Assembly (NCBI RefSeq): GCF_026626665.1 | Contig: NZ_JAPNKE010000002.1 | Location: 7,107,168 to 7,171,167, forward strand | DNA from: Nannocystis pusilla | GTDB taxonomy: Bacteria > Myxococcota_A > Polyangia > Nannocystales > Nannocystaceae | Length of the DNA: 64,000 nucleotides | Direction: 5' to 3' | Shown: in pieces, positions 46,716 through 56,760 of the stretch | Layout: each line of letters opens with the position of its first letter | How positions within the stretch are numbered: the first letter of the stretch is position 1 | Made by a program: the position numbers and the translations under genes | Notes under the pieces: generated by a model | Database searches by the model: none | Seen by the model: only the letters and a program-made list of their open reading frames with translations | What the model was told of the DNA's origin: nothing

Positions 46716-47912
46716 TCAGCGGGCGCGGCTATCGGTCATGCGACCGTACTTCTTCAGCGCCGCCCGCAGGCGCGCGTGCGGGAGGGCGTGGGCCGTCGAG
46801 CCGCGGACGCCGGTCATCGTCTCGGCGGCGGTCAGCGCGTTGACGATCGCCTCCTCCGTCGCCTGCACGGTGGCGGTCAGCAGCGGGTCGAGCGCGTCGT
46901 TCGGCACGAACGCGGCGCGGGCCAGGCCGTCCTTGGCGGCCGCTGCGTCGGCGTTGGCGGTCGACAGCGCCAGGAAGATGTCGCCCGAGGCGTTGTGGGC
47001 GGTCCCGCCGACCCGGCCGATCCCGAGCGGCACCCGTCGAGCGAGGCGCTTGAGCTGGTGCGGGAGCAGCGGCGCGTCGGTCGCGACGATGACGATGATC
47101 GAGCCGTCGCGCGCGTCGGGCTCGCCGCGGACCGGGAGCAGGTCGGCGATCTCGCGACCGACGGGGACGCCGGCGACGACCAGCTCGGGGCGCCGGCCGT
47201 AATTGGCCTGGACGAGCACGCCGACGGTGTGGCCGCCCGCTTCCACCGACAGCCGGCGCGACGCGGTGCCGATGCCGCCCTTGAACTGATAGGCCATCAT
47301 GCCGGTGCCGCCGCCGACGTTGCCCTCGGCGACCGGCCCCGGCGCGGCGCTGTCGAGCGCCGCGAACGCGTGCTCGCGGGTGACGTGGAACCCGTCGACG
47401 TCGTTGAGGAAGCCGTCGTACGTCTCGCCGACGACCGGCAGGCCGAGCTCCCACGCCGCGTCGGTGCCGGGGAAGCGGGCGATGCCCCACGCGACGATCG
47501 CGTCGCGCACGACCCCGACGCTGTTGGTGTTGGTCAAGAGGACCGGCCCGCCGAGCAGGCCGCCCTCCTCGATCCACGTCGTGCCCGTCATCTCGCCGTT
47601 GCCGTTGAGCGCGAACCACCCGGCGAAGGTCGGCACGAGCGACCGCTTGCCGCGCGGGAGGATCGCGGTCACGCCGGTGCGCACCGCGTGGTCGCCGGCG
47701 CCGGTGATGATCGTGGCGTGGCCGACCTCGAGGCCGGCCACGTCGGTGATCGCGTTGTGCGGCCCGGGGGTCCCGTCGAACGGCACGCCGAGCGCACGCG
47801 CGCGGGCGCCGTGCTGCCGCTCCTCGGTCACGGCCGCGCCGGCCGGTGCGGCGTGGACCGAACGCGGGCGACAGCCGAGCAGCGCCACGACGAGCAGCAG
47901 CGCCGCGGTCAT
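46716..47912 (-). CDS. P1/DmpA-family aminopeptidase (S58), lipoprotein
   Basis: About 398 residues from ATG 47912. The signal has lipobox VALLGC. The body matches DmpA/L-aminopeptidase-D-esterases: ITDVAGLEVGHATIITGAGD, LTNTNSVGVVRDAIVAWGIA, NVGGGTGMMAYQFKGGIGTA, and the autocleavage/nucleophile site in DGSIIVIVATDAPLLPHQLK. The precursor should cleave before that Ser to give two subunits. It removes N-terminal residues from peptides or D-amino-acid esters; the natural substrate is unknown. Earlier in-frame Met codons precede Arg-rich noise. Confidence 0.9.
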   Translation of the reverse strand: MTAALLLVVALLGCRPRSVHAAPAGAAVTEERQHGARARALGVPFDGTPGPHNAITDVAGLEVGHATIITGAGDHAVRTGVTAILPRGKRSLVPTFAGWFALNGNGEMTGTTWIEEGGLLGGPVLLTNTNSVGVVRDAIVAWGIARFPGTDAAWELGLPVVGETYDGFLNDVDGFHVTREHAFAALDSAAPGPVAEGNVGGGTGMMAYQFKGGIGTASRRLSVEAGGHTVGVLVQANYGRRPELVVAGVPVGREIADLLPVRGEPDARDGSIIVIVATDAPLLPHQLKRLARRVPLGIGRVGGTAHNASGDIFLALSTANADAAAAKDGLARAAFVPNDALDPLLTATVQATEEAIVNALTAAETMTGVRGSTAHALPHARLRAALKKYGRMTDSRAR

Positions 47913-48171
47913 CGCATGTCCGGACGCGCGCGTCCTCGTGGGCGTGCGCCCCGGTGCGTCACGCCGCGAGGCAGCGCCGCAGGCGAGGCCGGCAGTCGCG
48001 GTGGGGAGGTGCTTGTGCCTTTGTCCCATACTCGAGCGAGCGAGCAGAGCGCGGACTGTCCCTGAGGCCGCGTCCTCCTCGCGCTCGACGATAGCCGAGG
48101 TCGTCGCGAAACCCAACGACGGGTCGAGTCGGCCGTGGTCGGGCCGCGGCTTCCGGCGTAGCATCGCTCGA

Positions 48172-48542
48172 GTGCCGCTCCCGAGCCTCCGAAGGTCGTC
48201 CGTCCTGCTGGCTGTCGTGGCAGCGCTGGCGTTCCCCGGGCTCGCGGTCGCGTGCTCGGGCCCGGGCGCCAGGGAGGCGATTCTCCACGCGGAGCAGCTG
48301 GGCCTGGTCTCGTGGCTCACCACCGCGGTGCTCGCGGGCGGCTCGGCCTCGATCCCCCGAATGCGCGCCCGTGGCTGGCGTACGCAGGGGCCGCTGCTCC
48401 TGCTGGCGGTCCTTCACCCGGGCTGGTGGATGAGCGCTCGCTCCGGGATTGCGGGCAGACGCTGGTCGTGGGCTCGGCGATCGTCACGGCGCTGACCCTG
48501 CTGGTGGCCGGATTCCTGCTCTGGCGCCCGCGCGCCAATTGA
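48172..48542 (+). CDS. Small membrane protein, frameshifted
   Basis: The GTG start at 48172 gives a signal/TM segment (LLAVVAALAFPGLAVAC). LGLVSWLTTAVLAGG and GPLLLLAVLHPGWWMSARSG follow. After a shift near 48440, CGQTLVVGSAIVTALTLLVA and GFLLWRPRAN complete the third or fourth helix. The family is unknown. Similar in size and plan to the gene at 10308. Convergent with the Cys-rich lipoprotein gene. Confidence 0.5.
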
Positions 48543-48614
48543 GGCGGGCCGCGAAGCCCCCACCACGACCGGCGACCGCTGCCGGCGGCGAGCGGGGCGT
48601 GCATGCGCAGGCTC

Positions 48615-49079
48615 CTAGCTCGGCAGCCGGCACACCCCGTAGTCGGCCCACATCGGCGGCACCTCGTCGCCGTCGAACACCGGCGCGCAGACCTCGGACG
48701 AGCTGCCGCACTGGGCGCTGGTGTCGCTCACCTCGCACAGCGAGCTGCAGCAGGACGAGGCGTCGCAGCTGCCGAGCACGACCGAGGGCAGGCACACGAG
48801 GCCCGGGCTGCACTCGCCGGCGGCCTGGCACGGGTCGCCGGGCGCGCCCTCGACGAACACCTCGATGCACACGAAGTCGTCGCCGCTCAGCGAGCACGCC
48901 TGTCCGTCGGGGCAGTCCTGGCTGAGCGGGTCGCACTCGACCGTCGGCGGCGGCTCCTCGACCTCGCCGGTGGTGCCGGGCGAGCCGCCGCCGCCGTCGG
49001 TGGTCGGCCCGTGCTCGAACTGAATGCAGCCGCCGGCGAGGGACAGCGCGAGGACTGCGACGAGGCGCGGTTTGGCCAT
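48615..49079 (-). CDS. Cys-rich 'CDP..QDCP' lipoprotein
   Basis: 154 residues. ATG 49079 opens a signal ending LSLAGGC (lipobox). A Gly/Thr/Glu linker is followed by ECDPLSQDCPDGQACSL, FVEGAPGDPCQAAGECSPGL, CDASSCCSSLCEVSD and a C-terminal MWADYGVCRLPS. This is a compact member of a Cys-rich lipoprotein family frequent in Nannocystineae (family assignment from memory). Likely disulfide-stabilised and surface-exposed; role unknown. The remnant at 46113 is a relative. Confidence 0.82.
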   Translation of the reverse strand: MAKPRLVAVLALSLAGGCIQFEHGPTTDGGGGSPGTTGEVEEPPPTVECDPLSQDCPDGQACSLSGDDFVCIEVFVEGAPGDPCQAAGECSPGLVCLPSVVLGSCDASSCCSSLCEVSDTSAQCGSSSEVCAPVFDGDEVPPMWADYGVCRLPS

Positions 49080-49154
49080 GGCCGCGAGGGTAACGCGAGC
49101 AGGGCCGCCGCGGGCGGACGGTGATCCGACCTCGAGGCGTGGTAGTGTGCGCGC

Positions 49155-50078
49155 GTGAAGCACGAGACAGAGGCCCTCTCCGGCGACGGCGTGACCACTC
49201 ACGTCCACGTGTGGACCCCCGACGACGGCCAGCCGGTGCGCGGCCTGGTCCAGGTGCTGCACGGCCTGGCCGAGCACGCCGGGCGCTACGAGGGCCTCGC
49301 GGCCGGTCTGTGCGGGGCCGGCCTGGCGGTCGTGGCTCACGATCACCGCGGCCACGGCCACACCGCCCCCGGCCCCGACGAGCTCGGCTTCTTCGGCGAC
49401 AGCGGCTGGGCCGGCGTGCTCGCCGACTCCGCGCGCGTGCGCGCCCACGCCCGCGCGCGCTTCGACGACGTCCCGTGGGCGCTGCTCGGCCACAGCATGG
49501 GCTCGGTGATCGCGCTGCACGACCTCGCCAGCAGCGGGGCGCGGCCGGCCGCGGTGGTGCTGTCGGGCGCGACCGGCAAGGTCGGCGCGCTGCTGCGGAT
49601 CGGGCAAGGCCTCATCCAGGTCGAGCTGCGCCGGATCGGCACGCGCGGCCGCAGCAAGCTGCTCAACGCCACCGCGTTCGGCACCTACAACCGGGCCTTC
49701 CGCCCCAACCGCACCGAGTTCGACTGGCTGTCGCGCGACCCGGCCCAGGTCGACGCCTACGTCCACGACCCGCTGTGCGGCTTCCTGCCGACCACCTCGC
49801 TGTGGCGCGACCTCGTCGGCGGCCAGGCCCGCCTGCAGACCGCCGAGTTCCTGTCCCGCCTGCCGCGCGTGCCCTACTCGGTGGTCGGCGGCGACCTCGA
49901 CCCGGTCGGCGGCAAGGGCCGCCAGGTCCAGGCCCTGGTCGCGATGATGCGCAAGCTCGGCCTCGAGGTCGACCTGCACTTGTGGCCAGGCGGCCGCCAC
50001 GAGATGTTCCACGAGACGAACCGCGACGACGTGGTCGCCGACACGACGCGGTGGATCGCGGGCAAGCTCGCGGCCTGA
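49155..50078 (+). CDS. Monoacylglycerol lipase/lysophospholipase-like alpha/beta-hydrolase
   Basis: 307 residues, GTG start at 49155. Motifs are VQVLHGLAEHAGRYEGLAAG (oxyanion, typical of the monoglyceride lipase/serine aminopeptidase S33 group), VAHDHRGHGHTA, nucleophile Ser in ALLGHSMGSVIAL, Asp in VVGGDLDPVGGKG and His in LWPGGRHEMFHETNRDDV. No signal peptide, so probably cytoplasmic. The last residues suit a complete gene. It hydrolyses lipid esters; exact substrate unknown. Confidence 0.92.
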   Translation: MKHETEALSGDGVTTHVHVWTPDDGQPVRGLVQVLHGLAEHAGRYEGLAAGLCGAGLAVVAHDHRGHGHTAPGPDELGFFGDSGWAGVLADSARVRAHARARFDDVPWALLGHSMGSVIALHDLASSGARPAAVVLSGATGKVGALLRIGQGLIQVELRRIGTRGRSKLLNATAFGTYNRAFRPNRTEFDWLSRDPAQVDAYVHDPLCGFLPTTSLWRDLVGGQARLQTAEFLSRLPRVPYSVVGGDLDPVGGKGRQVQALVAMMRKLGLEVDLHLWPGGRHEMFHETNRDDVVADTTRWIAGKLAA

Positions 50079-50095
50079 AGCGAGCGCGGCGCGAC

Positions 50096-50234
50096 GAGCC
50101 GTCCCGCGAGACGGCTCTCCGCCGGCTCGCGGTCTCCGCCGCAGCGCGGAGCGAGCTGTCCTTCGAGACACCTCTGACGGCCGCTCGGCCATGAAGTCCT
50201 CGCGCGGGGGTGCCACGATATGTCTTTCGAGACA
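50096..50234. repeat. Hairpins after lipase gene
   Basis: GAGCCGTC / GACGGCTC with a 6-base loop (50096-50117) is a perfect 8-bp stem 17 bases after the lipase stop. TGTCC-TTCG-AGACA (50157-50170) and TGTCT-TTCG-AGACA (50221-50234) follow; the latter is a perfect 5-bp stem with a UUCG loop. The last two share the RGACA core. Likely 3'-end structures for the lipase transcript. Confidence 0.6.
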
Positions 50235-50414
50235 GCTCCGCGGCGACCGGACCGGCGCTCCATCCGGAAGATGTCCTTCGCGCCATCCTCCGCCGCGCTC
50301 CGCGACTCCGGGCGCGCCCACGTCCGCGATCGCGACGCTCGGAGGTCCGCGCCGAGATCGTGGGCGGTCGTCCCCGACGCGAGCCGGCGCGGCTCGTGCT
50401 ACCTTGCGGGCCGC

Positions 50415-50836
50415 GTGCGTCGCTGCCTCGCGCTCCTGCTCGTCCTCGCCTCGGCCTGCACCGAGGAGGGCGTGGGCACCATCTGCCTCGACCAGCCGAG
50501 GCCGCGGCGTTCCAGGACGGGGACGACTTCACCTTCCGCGTCATCCTCGAGGAGTGCATCAGCGCGTGCGCCCGCCTCGTCAAGACGTCCTGCGAGGTTC
50601 AGGTCGAGGGCACCACGATCTACCTCGAGGCGCGCGGCTCGTACCTCAAACCCGGCCCTGCGGCGCCATGCGTGACGCTGTGCGCCGAGTTGAAGGCCGA
50701 ATGCGTCGTCCCCGACCTGGCCCCCGGGACCTACGAGATCCGGGCCGGCGCCAACTCGATGAAGCTGGCCCTCCCCGCCACGGGGCCGATCAAGCTCGAC
50801 TCCGGCTGCGGCTACTTCGAGGCAGACGGGTCGTAG
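50415..50836 (+). CDS. Small lipoprotein, frameshifted, unknown
   Basis: The GTG start at 50415 gives CLALLLVLASACTEEGVGTI (lipobox). After a shift near 50500 the other frame reads DGDDFTFRVILEECISACAR, SCEVQVEGTTIYLEARGSYL, CVTLCAELKAECVVPDLAPG and TYEIRAGANSMKLALPATGP. Paired Cys suggest disulfides. The family is not recognised. It resembles small secreted proteins of myxobacteria. Confidence 0.6.
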
Positions 50837-51048
50837 TCGTCGCGCGGCGGGGCCCGCGGCCGGTCGCCGATTCGCGCCCACAAGCGCTTGTCTGTCCCCC
50901 TGCCCCAAGCTAGAAAAACGACCGTGTCCGCGCTGCGCAAATCGCGCCACCATCCAAGGCGCGCCATGCGCTTTTGCTGACGCTGCTGCACCCCACTTGC
51001 GACGCGCAGCCATTTACCGAGCCGCTTCTAGCCGTTATTCTTCCTATC

Positions 51049-51662
51049 GTGTTCACGGCCAGCGAACAGTGCGCCCTCCTGGACGAAATGAGGCGCATCG
51101 TCCTGGAAAAAAATCCCCGGGCGTTGCCACTGGTCGAGCTTGCGGCGTCCGCGCCGACCGTTGCGGTGGAGAAGCATCCGCTGGGCATGCTCGCCGTGCA
51201 TTTCAAGCTGCCAACGAACTCGGTTCGCCTCCATATTGGACACCGGCGACCGCCTCTTTTCGGGACGAACTGAGCCAACTTCACGATCACGTTTGGCACT
51301 TGGAGAGCCACGTCTTGCGAGGAAGTGTCTCGCATGAGGTCTACGACCTAGTGGACGATGAATCTGGGAATGAGGTGTGGGTCCATGACTACGAGCGCTG
51401 CTCGCTCCGGCCGCTGGGCCGCAGGGCTCGTCTTGTTTCCAAGCGCTTCACGCAAATCGGGGCTGGCCAAAGCTATCTCCTACCTGCCGGTGTTATCCAT
51501 CAGACCCGTCCGGCCGAGAGCAACACGGTTACGCTGGTGCGAGCCACTCCCTCGGGACGCACTCAGGCAAGGATTATTGGAAGCTTAGGGCCAGACACCG
51601 CACGAGACGCGACCAGAGCCACCGCGACCATTGCTCGCGCAATTCAAGAACTGCGCTGCTAA
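51049..51662 (+). CDS. Cupin-like protein of AT-richer islet, frameshifted
   Basis: Begins about GTG 51049 (VFTASEQCALLDEMRRIVLE); ATG 50974 is an alternative. A segment LGMLAVHFKLPTNSVRLHI is followed, after a shift near 51238, by SQLHDHVWHLESHVLRGSVS, DYERCSLRPLGRRARLV and GQSYLLPAGVIHQTRPAES. HDHVW and GVIHQT are cupin-like metal/ligand positions. One added T (ATATTTGG) restores RLHIWTPATASFRDELSQLH. It lies 13 bases before a membrane-anchored gene with a matching base composition, so they form an operon. Function unknown. Confidence 0.65.
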
Positions 51663-51675
51663 GCGCGGAGGAAAT

Positions 51676-52542
51676 GTGGATAGAATCCTAGCGGACAAGC
51701 GGCTGCGTGCACTGTGGCTAATGGCTTTCTTGGGTTTCATCACCGTCGCATTGCTGGTGAGAATCCTACTCGACATCTGGTGGCCGGACACCAACGTTCT
51801 TCATCTTCCGAAGAGGATTCTTGAGGGGCTCGTTTCCAGCGCTATCGTTACATTTGGACTTGGTTTGGTCGTCCACTTTGGGACTCGCCAACTGCGAAAA
51901 GCAGAGCAAGAGATACAGGTTATCCCCGCAGTCGACATTCACGAGCTCTTCTCTCGGGCGCAACGGGAGACGACGACTTGGTACTTCAAGGGTGGGCTTG
52001 GACGATATCTCACCGCAACTGCACTTCCGCAGGTGCTGAAGAATAAGCGCAGCGGCTACCGATTTCGGGCCTACATCGTGGACCCCTTCAACGTCGATCT
52101 GTGCAAGGAGGTAGCGAAATGCCGAAGACATATCAACTCAGCCAGAGTACGCATTGAGACACTCACCACTATCGTGGAGTACGTGAGGCAGGTTCACGAT
52201 AGGCTCCCTTCCATTGAAACTGCCCGCTGCGGCCTGATTGATGATTTCGCCCCACTGCGAACAGATCTGACGGACATCGGGGCAATCCTTACCCACGACA
52301 ACCCCACCGCCCCCGCGGTGTTTCACAAAGACAAGAGCCTCTTTTGCGAGGGGATTCGCCAGGAACTCACGACGGGACCAAACAGTTACAGGGAGTTTGA
52401 CGTCCGCATTCTAGCGAAGGCTTTAGACGGGGATGCTTGCGAGGCTAAAAAGCTTACAAATGACTATGTCCGGCGAGTTCTTGCAGCGGTCGTAACGACG
52501 CTGGACGCGGTGCGCCCCTCCACGAGGACCAGAAGCAATTGA
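51676..52542 (+). CDS. Two-TM membrane protein with cytosolic domain, AT-richer islet
   Basis: 288 residues. The GTG start at 51676 has GGAGG four bases upstream. TM1 is LRALWLMAFLGFITVALLVR and TM2 is LVSSAIVTFGLGLVVHFG. The cytosolic part begins FSRAQRETTTWYFKGGLGRY and LTATALPQVLKNKRSGYRFR, followed by AYIVDPFNVDLCKEVAKCRR and an acidic helix-rich C-terminus. Composition is clearly more AT-rich than the neighbours. The WYFKGGLGRY-type segment may resemble effector or defence-associated membrane proteins, but I cannot name a family. Operon partner of the cupin-like gene. Confidence 0.75.
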   Translation: MDRILADKRLRALWLMAFLGFITVALLVRILLDIWWPDTNVLHLPKRILEGLVSSAIVTFGLGLVVHFGTRQLRKAEQEIQVIPAVDIHELFSRAQRETTTWYFKGGLGRYLTATALPQVLKNKRSGYRFRAYIVDPFNVDLCKEVAKCRRHINSARVRIETLTTIVEYVRQVHDRLPSIETARCGLIDDFAPLRTDLTDIGAILTHDNPTAPAVFHKDKSLFCEGIRQELTTGPNSYREFDVRILAKALDGDACEAKKLTNDYVRRVLAAVVTTLDAVRPSTRTRSN

Positions 52543-52658
52543 CGACGACGAGGTAGCTGCCGTGGTTGCTTGCGCGAATGGGCGCACGTCTCCTTACTAG
52601 GAAGACTGTCTCCTCACCGCGCTAGCGAGTCGGCGGCGCCGGTCTCTCCGGCCCTTCG

Positions 52659-55471
52659 CTAGCCCCGCGGTCGCGGCAGCGGGTGGGCGGCCAGCCAGGC
52701 CTCGATCTCGGCGAGCATGCGCTCGCCGCCGCTCCACTCGCGGAAGGTCGCGGCCGCCTGCTCGGCCAGGCTGCGGGCGCGGGCCCTGTCGCCGCCGCCG
52801 TCCCACAGCGCGCGGGCCAGCTCTTTGCGGGCGGCGGCCAGGTAGCGGGCGTCTCGCGGGCGGCGCTCGAACAGCGCCAGCGCCTGCTCGAGCGGCGCGA
52901 TCGCCTCGGCCGTGCGTCGGAGCGCCATGAAGGCGATGCCCACGCCGGTGAGGTAGGTGCCGGTGTCGGGGTGGTCCTCGCCGAGGGTCGCGCGCTGCAC
53001 CTGCAGCGCCCACTGCAGCTGGGTCAGCGCCTCGGCCGGGCGCTGGCTGTTGATCAGCAGCGCCGCGAAGTTGTAGGCGACCTTGGCGGCGTCGGGGTGC
53101 GGCTTGGCCTGGCGCGTGTAGATCTGCAGGGTCGCGCGGTAGGCCTGCTCGGCCCGCGCGAAGTCGCCGCGGACCATCTCGAAGTTGGCGAGGTTGCCGA
53201 ACGCGGCGGCGGTGCTGAGGTGGAGCGGGCCGTGGACGCGCAGATCGATCGCCAGGGCGCGGCGCAGGGCCGCCTCGGCGCCGGCGACGTCGCGCAGGTC
53301 GAGCAGCGAGGTCCCGAGGTTGTTGGCGAGGTCGGCCACCGCCGGGTGGTCGGCGCCGAGGTGCTGCTCGGCCAGCGCCAGGGCGCGACGGTACTCGGCG
53401 ACCGAGGCCTCGTGCTGGCCGAGGTCGAAGAAGCTGCGGCCGTACTGGCGCAGCGCCGTGAGCAGGCGCGGGTCGGCGGGCTCGGCGTGCTGCGTCAGCG
53501 CGGCCACGGCCTCGCGCAGGCGGGCGTTGGCGCCCTGGAATTCGCCGAGCTGCGCTCGGCGAGCGCCGCGGCCAGCTCGAGCTCGGCGCCGAGGAGCGCA
53601 TCGTCGCCGGCGCGGGCGAACGCGGCGCGGGCGTGGGCGACGGCGCGGCGGGCCTCGTCGGGGCGGGCCAGGTCGTCGGCCAGCAGGGCGGCGAGGCCGA
53701 GCCACGCGCGCGTGGCCGCCCGGTCGTCGCGCGCGGCCTCGGCCGCCCACAGCGACTGGTACCAGGCCTCCTCGGCCCTGGCGGCGTCGGCCAGGCCCTG
53801 GCGCGCCTCGCCGACCACGCGCTGGGCCGCGGCGGCCAGGGCGTGCCAGCCGCGGACGCGCGCCGTCGCGCCGGCGCTGTCGGCCGCGGTCTCGGCGGCG
53901 GCGAACCGCCCGGCTTGCACGAGCGCCGCCGCGCGGTCGACCTCGGCGCGGCCGCGGCGGGCGTCGTCGTCGTCGCCGTCGCCGGCCTGCGCCAGCGCGG
54001 CCGGGTCGCGGCAGGCCGCCGGCTCGGGCAGGTCGTGGGCGATGGCGACCGCCGCCTCGACCACGTCGCGCTCGCCGGTCTGCAGCAGGCGCACGCGCTC
54101 GCGCAGGGCCGCGCGCCGGTCGTCGAGGCAGGCGGTCCGCCGCGCCAGCTCGGCCTCGGTCTGGTGGCCGTAGACGCGGGTCGCCTCGCAGGCCGCCCGC
54201 CGCTCGCCGTGCCAGCGCGCGGCCCAGGCGTCGAGCGCGGCGACGGTGGTCGCGGCGATCGTGGTGGCGAACGGCAGGTTGCTGGCGTGGAAGCCCTGCC
54301 GCAGCGCCCGCGCGGCCTCGCCGTCCCACACCCCGGCCAGGAGCGACGGATCGTCGCGGCACAGCTGCGGCGGCGGCGGGTCGGGGCGGGTCCACACGAG
54401 CGCCAGCGCGGCCGCCAGGGCCACGCCGCCGGCCGCCAGCAGGGTCCCGCGGCGGCGGTGCAGGCCGCGCTCGCAGGCGTCGATCAGCGCCGGCATGGCG
54501 GGGAAGCGCGCCGCCGGCTCGTCGGCGAGGCCGCGCAGCAGCACCTGCCGCAGCCACCGCGGGAACGCCCGCCCGCCGCTCGGCGCCGGCGCAGGCTCGG
54601 GCGCCGGCGCCCCGCGCCAGGTGGTGTCCGGCAGGCGGTACGGCGCGCCGGCGAGCGCCTCCCACAGCGCGGCGCAGAAGCTGTACTGGTCGGAGCGGGC
54701 GTCGACCGGCGCGCCGCGCCACTGCTCGGGGGCCATGTACGCCGGCGTCCCGACCAGCGCCCCGGTGGCCGTCAGCGACGCCGACGCGGCCCGCTCCGGC
54801 GCCTCGGCGGGGCTCGCCTCGCCGGCGACCGCGAGGCCGAAGTCGACCACGCGCACCCGCCCGTCGGGCCCGACCAGCGCGTTGCCGGGCTTGAAGTCGC
54901 GGTGCACCACCCCGGCCGCGTGGGCGTGCGCGAGCCCGCGGGCGGCCTGCAGGTACATGTCGACGACCGCCCGCCACGGCCGCGGCTGCTCGGTCTGCCA
55001 GCGCGCCAGGGTCGGCCCGGGCACCAGCTCCATGGCGATGAACACCTCGCCGTCGGCCTCGCCGACGTCGTAGATCGGCACGACGTTGGGGTGGGAGATC
55101 CGCGCCAGCACCCGCGCCTCGCGGGCCAGCCGCTCGCGCAGGTGGGCCGCCCCGCCGAACGCCTGCGGCCGCACCAGCTTGAGCGCGACCTTGCGGTCGA
55201 GCTCGGGATCGTACGCGGTGTGGACGACGCCCATGCCGCCGGCGCCGCGCACGTCGAGGACGAGGTAGCGCCCGCACGTGCTGCCCCGCGCGCGCAGCCG
55301 CGGGCCCTCGGGCGCGTCCGCGGCGGCCGGGGCGATCACCCGGGCGAGGGCCGCCAGCGCCTCGCGGCAGGCGTCGCAGCCGTCGAGGTGGGCCTCGAAG
55401 CCGGCCGCCGCCGCCCCGGTCAGCGCGCCCTCAAGATAGGCGGCGAAGGTGCTGTCGTCAGGGCAATCCAC
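52659..55471 (-). CDS. Ser/Thr protein kinase with N-terminal zinc-finger and TPR tail, frameshifted
   Basis: About 940 residues. GTG 55471 begins VDCPDDSTFAAYLEGAL and then AHLDGCDACREALAALA, an H-x3-C-x2-C motif of the zinc-binding anti-sigma type (zf-HC2). The kinase domain follows: GAGGMGVVHTAYD, VALKLVRP, VVHRDFKPGNALV, VVDFGLAV, YMAPEQWRG. A TM segment (RGTLLAAGGVALAAALAL) follows, then a long helical/TPR region (HEASVAEYRRALALAEQHLG; AEAALRRALAIDLRVHGPLH). The frame shifts near 53565. It is divergent from an ECF sigma factor 53 bases away, so it probably binds and controls that sigma factor (inference). Confidence 0.9.
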
Positions 55472-55523
55472 GCCCGCCGCGCTTATACCCCGCCGCCCGG
55501 TCGGCGTGTAGCATCCGCCTCCC

Positions 55524-56408
55524 ATGTCCCGGGCCCACGACCTGCTGGTCGCGCGCTGGAGCGAAGTGCCGCCGCCGCTGCGCGAGCGGACCGACGCGGC
55601 CGCGCTGGCGAGCGCGTGGCAGGCGGTCGAGGCGGCGTGGCCCGAGTTCGCCGACGACCCGCCCGGCTTCTTCGCCCGCGTGGCCCCGCGGTTGGCCCCC
55701 GAGGCCGACGTCGCCGCGGTCGCCTGGGCCGACCTCGCCCTCGCCGACGCCTGCCTGCGCGCGCTCCCGGGCGCCCTGGCGGCCTTCGAGGCGGCCCACG
55801 GCGAGGCCCTCGACGCGGCGCTGCAGGCCGTGGGGGTCGGCGCCGACGAGCGGGCCGAGGCGCGCCAGCGGCTGCGCCTGCGCCTCCTGGTCCGAGAGAC
55901 AGGCGAGGCCCCGCGCCTGGCCGGCTACTCCGGCCGCGGCCCGCTGCGCGCGTGGCTGCGGGTGGCGACGGTGCGCGAGGCGCTGATGCTGGTCCGCTCG
56001 GCCAAGCGCCGCGCCGCCCACGAGGTCGAGGACGACGGCGAGCTGCTCGAGCAGGCCGCCGTGGCCGACGACCCGGAGATCGTCCTGCTGCGCGAGCGCT
56101 GCCGCGACGAGCTGCGGGCCGCCCTGCGCGCCGCCGTGGCCGCGCTCGACAGCCGCGAGCGCACCCTGCTGCGCCTGTCCCTGCGCGACCGCCTGACCGT
56201 CGACCAGCTCGGCGCGCTGTTCCACGTCCACCGCTCGACCGCGGCCCGCTGGCTCAAGGCGCTGCAAGCCAAGCTGCACGCCGAAACCCGCGCCCAGCTG
56301 GCCCGCACCCTCCGCCTCGAAGGCGCCGAGATCGAGTCGCTGATCCGCGCGATCGGCAGCCGCATCGACATGAGCCTGGCCGGCTCGCTCGAGCCGACCG
56401 CGCATTGA
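55524..56408 (+). CDS. ECF-type RNA polymerase sigma factor
   Basis: 294 residues. The N-terminal part is not typical (AAALASAWQAVEAAWPEF). Region 2 is near residues 100-160 (RLRLRLLVRETGEAPRLAGY, LRAWLRVATVREALMLV). Region 4 is near 200-250 (ALDSRERTLLRLSLRDRLTV, VHRSTAARWLKALQAKL). This long ECF variant is typical of myxobacteria. It is divergent from a kinase with a zinc-binding anti-sigma-like module. The ATG at 55524 is favoured by the 53-base shared promoter region. Confidence 0.85.
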   Translation: MSRAHDLLVARWSEVPPPLRERTDAAALASAWQAVEAAWPEFADDPPGFFARVAPRLAPEADVAAVAWADLALADACLRALPGALAAFEAAHGEALDAALQAVGVGADERAEARQRLRLRLLVRETGEAPRLAGYSGRGPLRAWLRVATVREALMLVRSAKRRAAHEVEDDGELLEQAAVADDPEIVLLRERCRDELRAALRAAVAALDSRERTLLRLSLRDRLTVDQLGALFHVHRSTAARWLKALQAKLHAETRAQLARTLRLEGAEIESLIRAIGSRIDMSLAGSLEPTAH

Positions 56409-56431
56409 ATTCTGATCGAATTGACGATTCA

Positions 56432-56455
56432 GGACATGCCCCAAAGAGCATGTCC
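56432..56455. repeat. GACATG-type hairpin after ECF gene
   Basis: GGACATGC / GCATGTCC with an 8-base centre (CCCAAAGA): a perfect 8-bp inverted repeat 23 bases after the ECF stop. A member of the GGACATG-N10-CATGTCC family. Confidence 0.65.
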
Positions 56456-56489
56456 CAAGAGCAATCTCTGGGGAGCGACGAGTCCGGCG

Positions 56490-56603
56490 CGCCATCCTCT
56501 GCCGCCCTGCACGAGCGTCGCCCGTGCCCGGCGCGTCATCATCCGCCCGCATGCTCGTCGCCAGGCCCCCCGCACGTCGTCATCCGCCCGCATGATCGTC
56601 GCC
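56490..56603. repeat. 41-bp-period direct repeats
   Basis: GTCATCATCCGCCCGCATGC (copy at 56535-56562) and GTCGTCATCCGCCCGCATGA (56576-56603) match at 26 of 28 positions. A weaker copy begins near 56490. The whole stretch 56409-56760 has no supported gene. Confidence 0.6.
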
Positions 56604-56760
56604 CGGCGCCCCCGCGCGCCGGTTTCGCCGGCTGCGGCTTGCCCACGCATGCAAATGCCCGCTGCGCCCGCAAGCAACCGCCGGCGACGCACGAACGCCG
56701 GTCGCTCCCGAGCCACCCCGCGCGTTGAAGGTCGCGCGCCGTCGGGCTAGGTTCGCCGGC

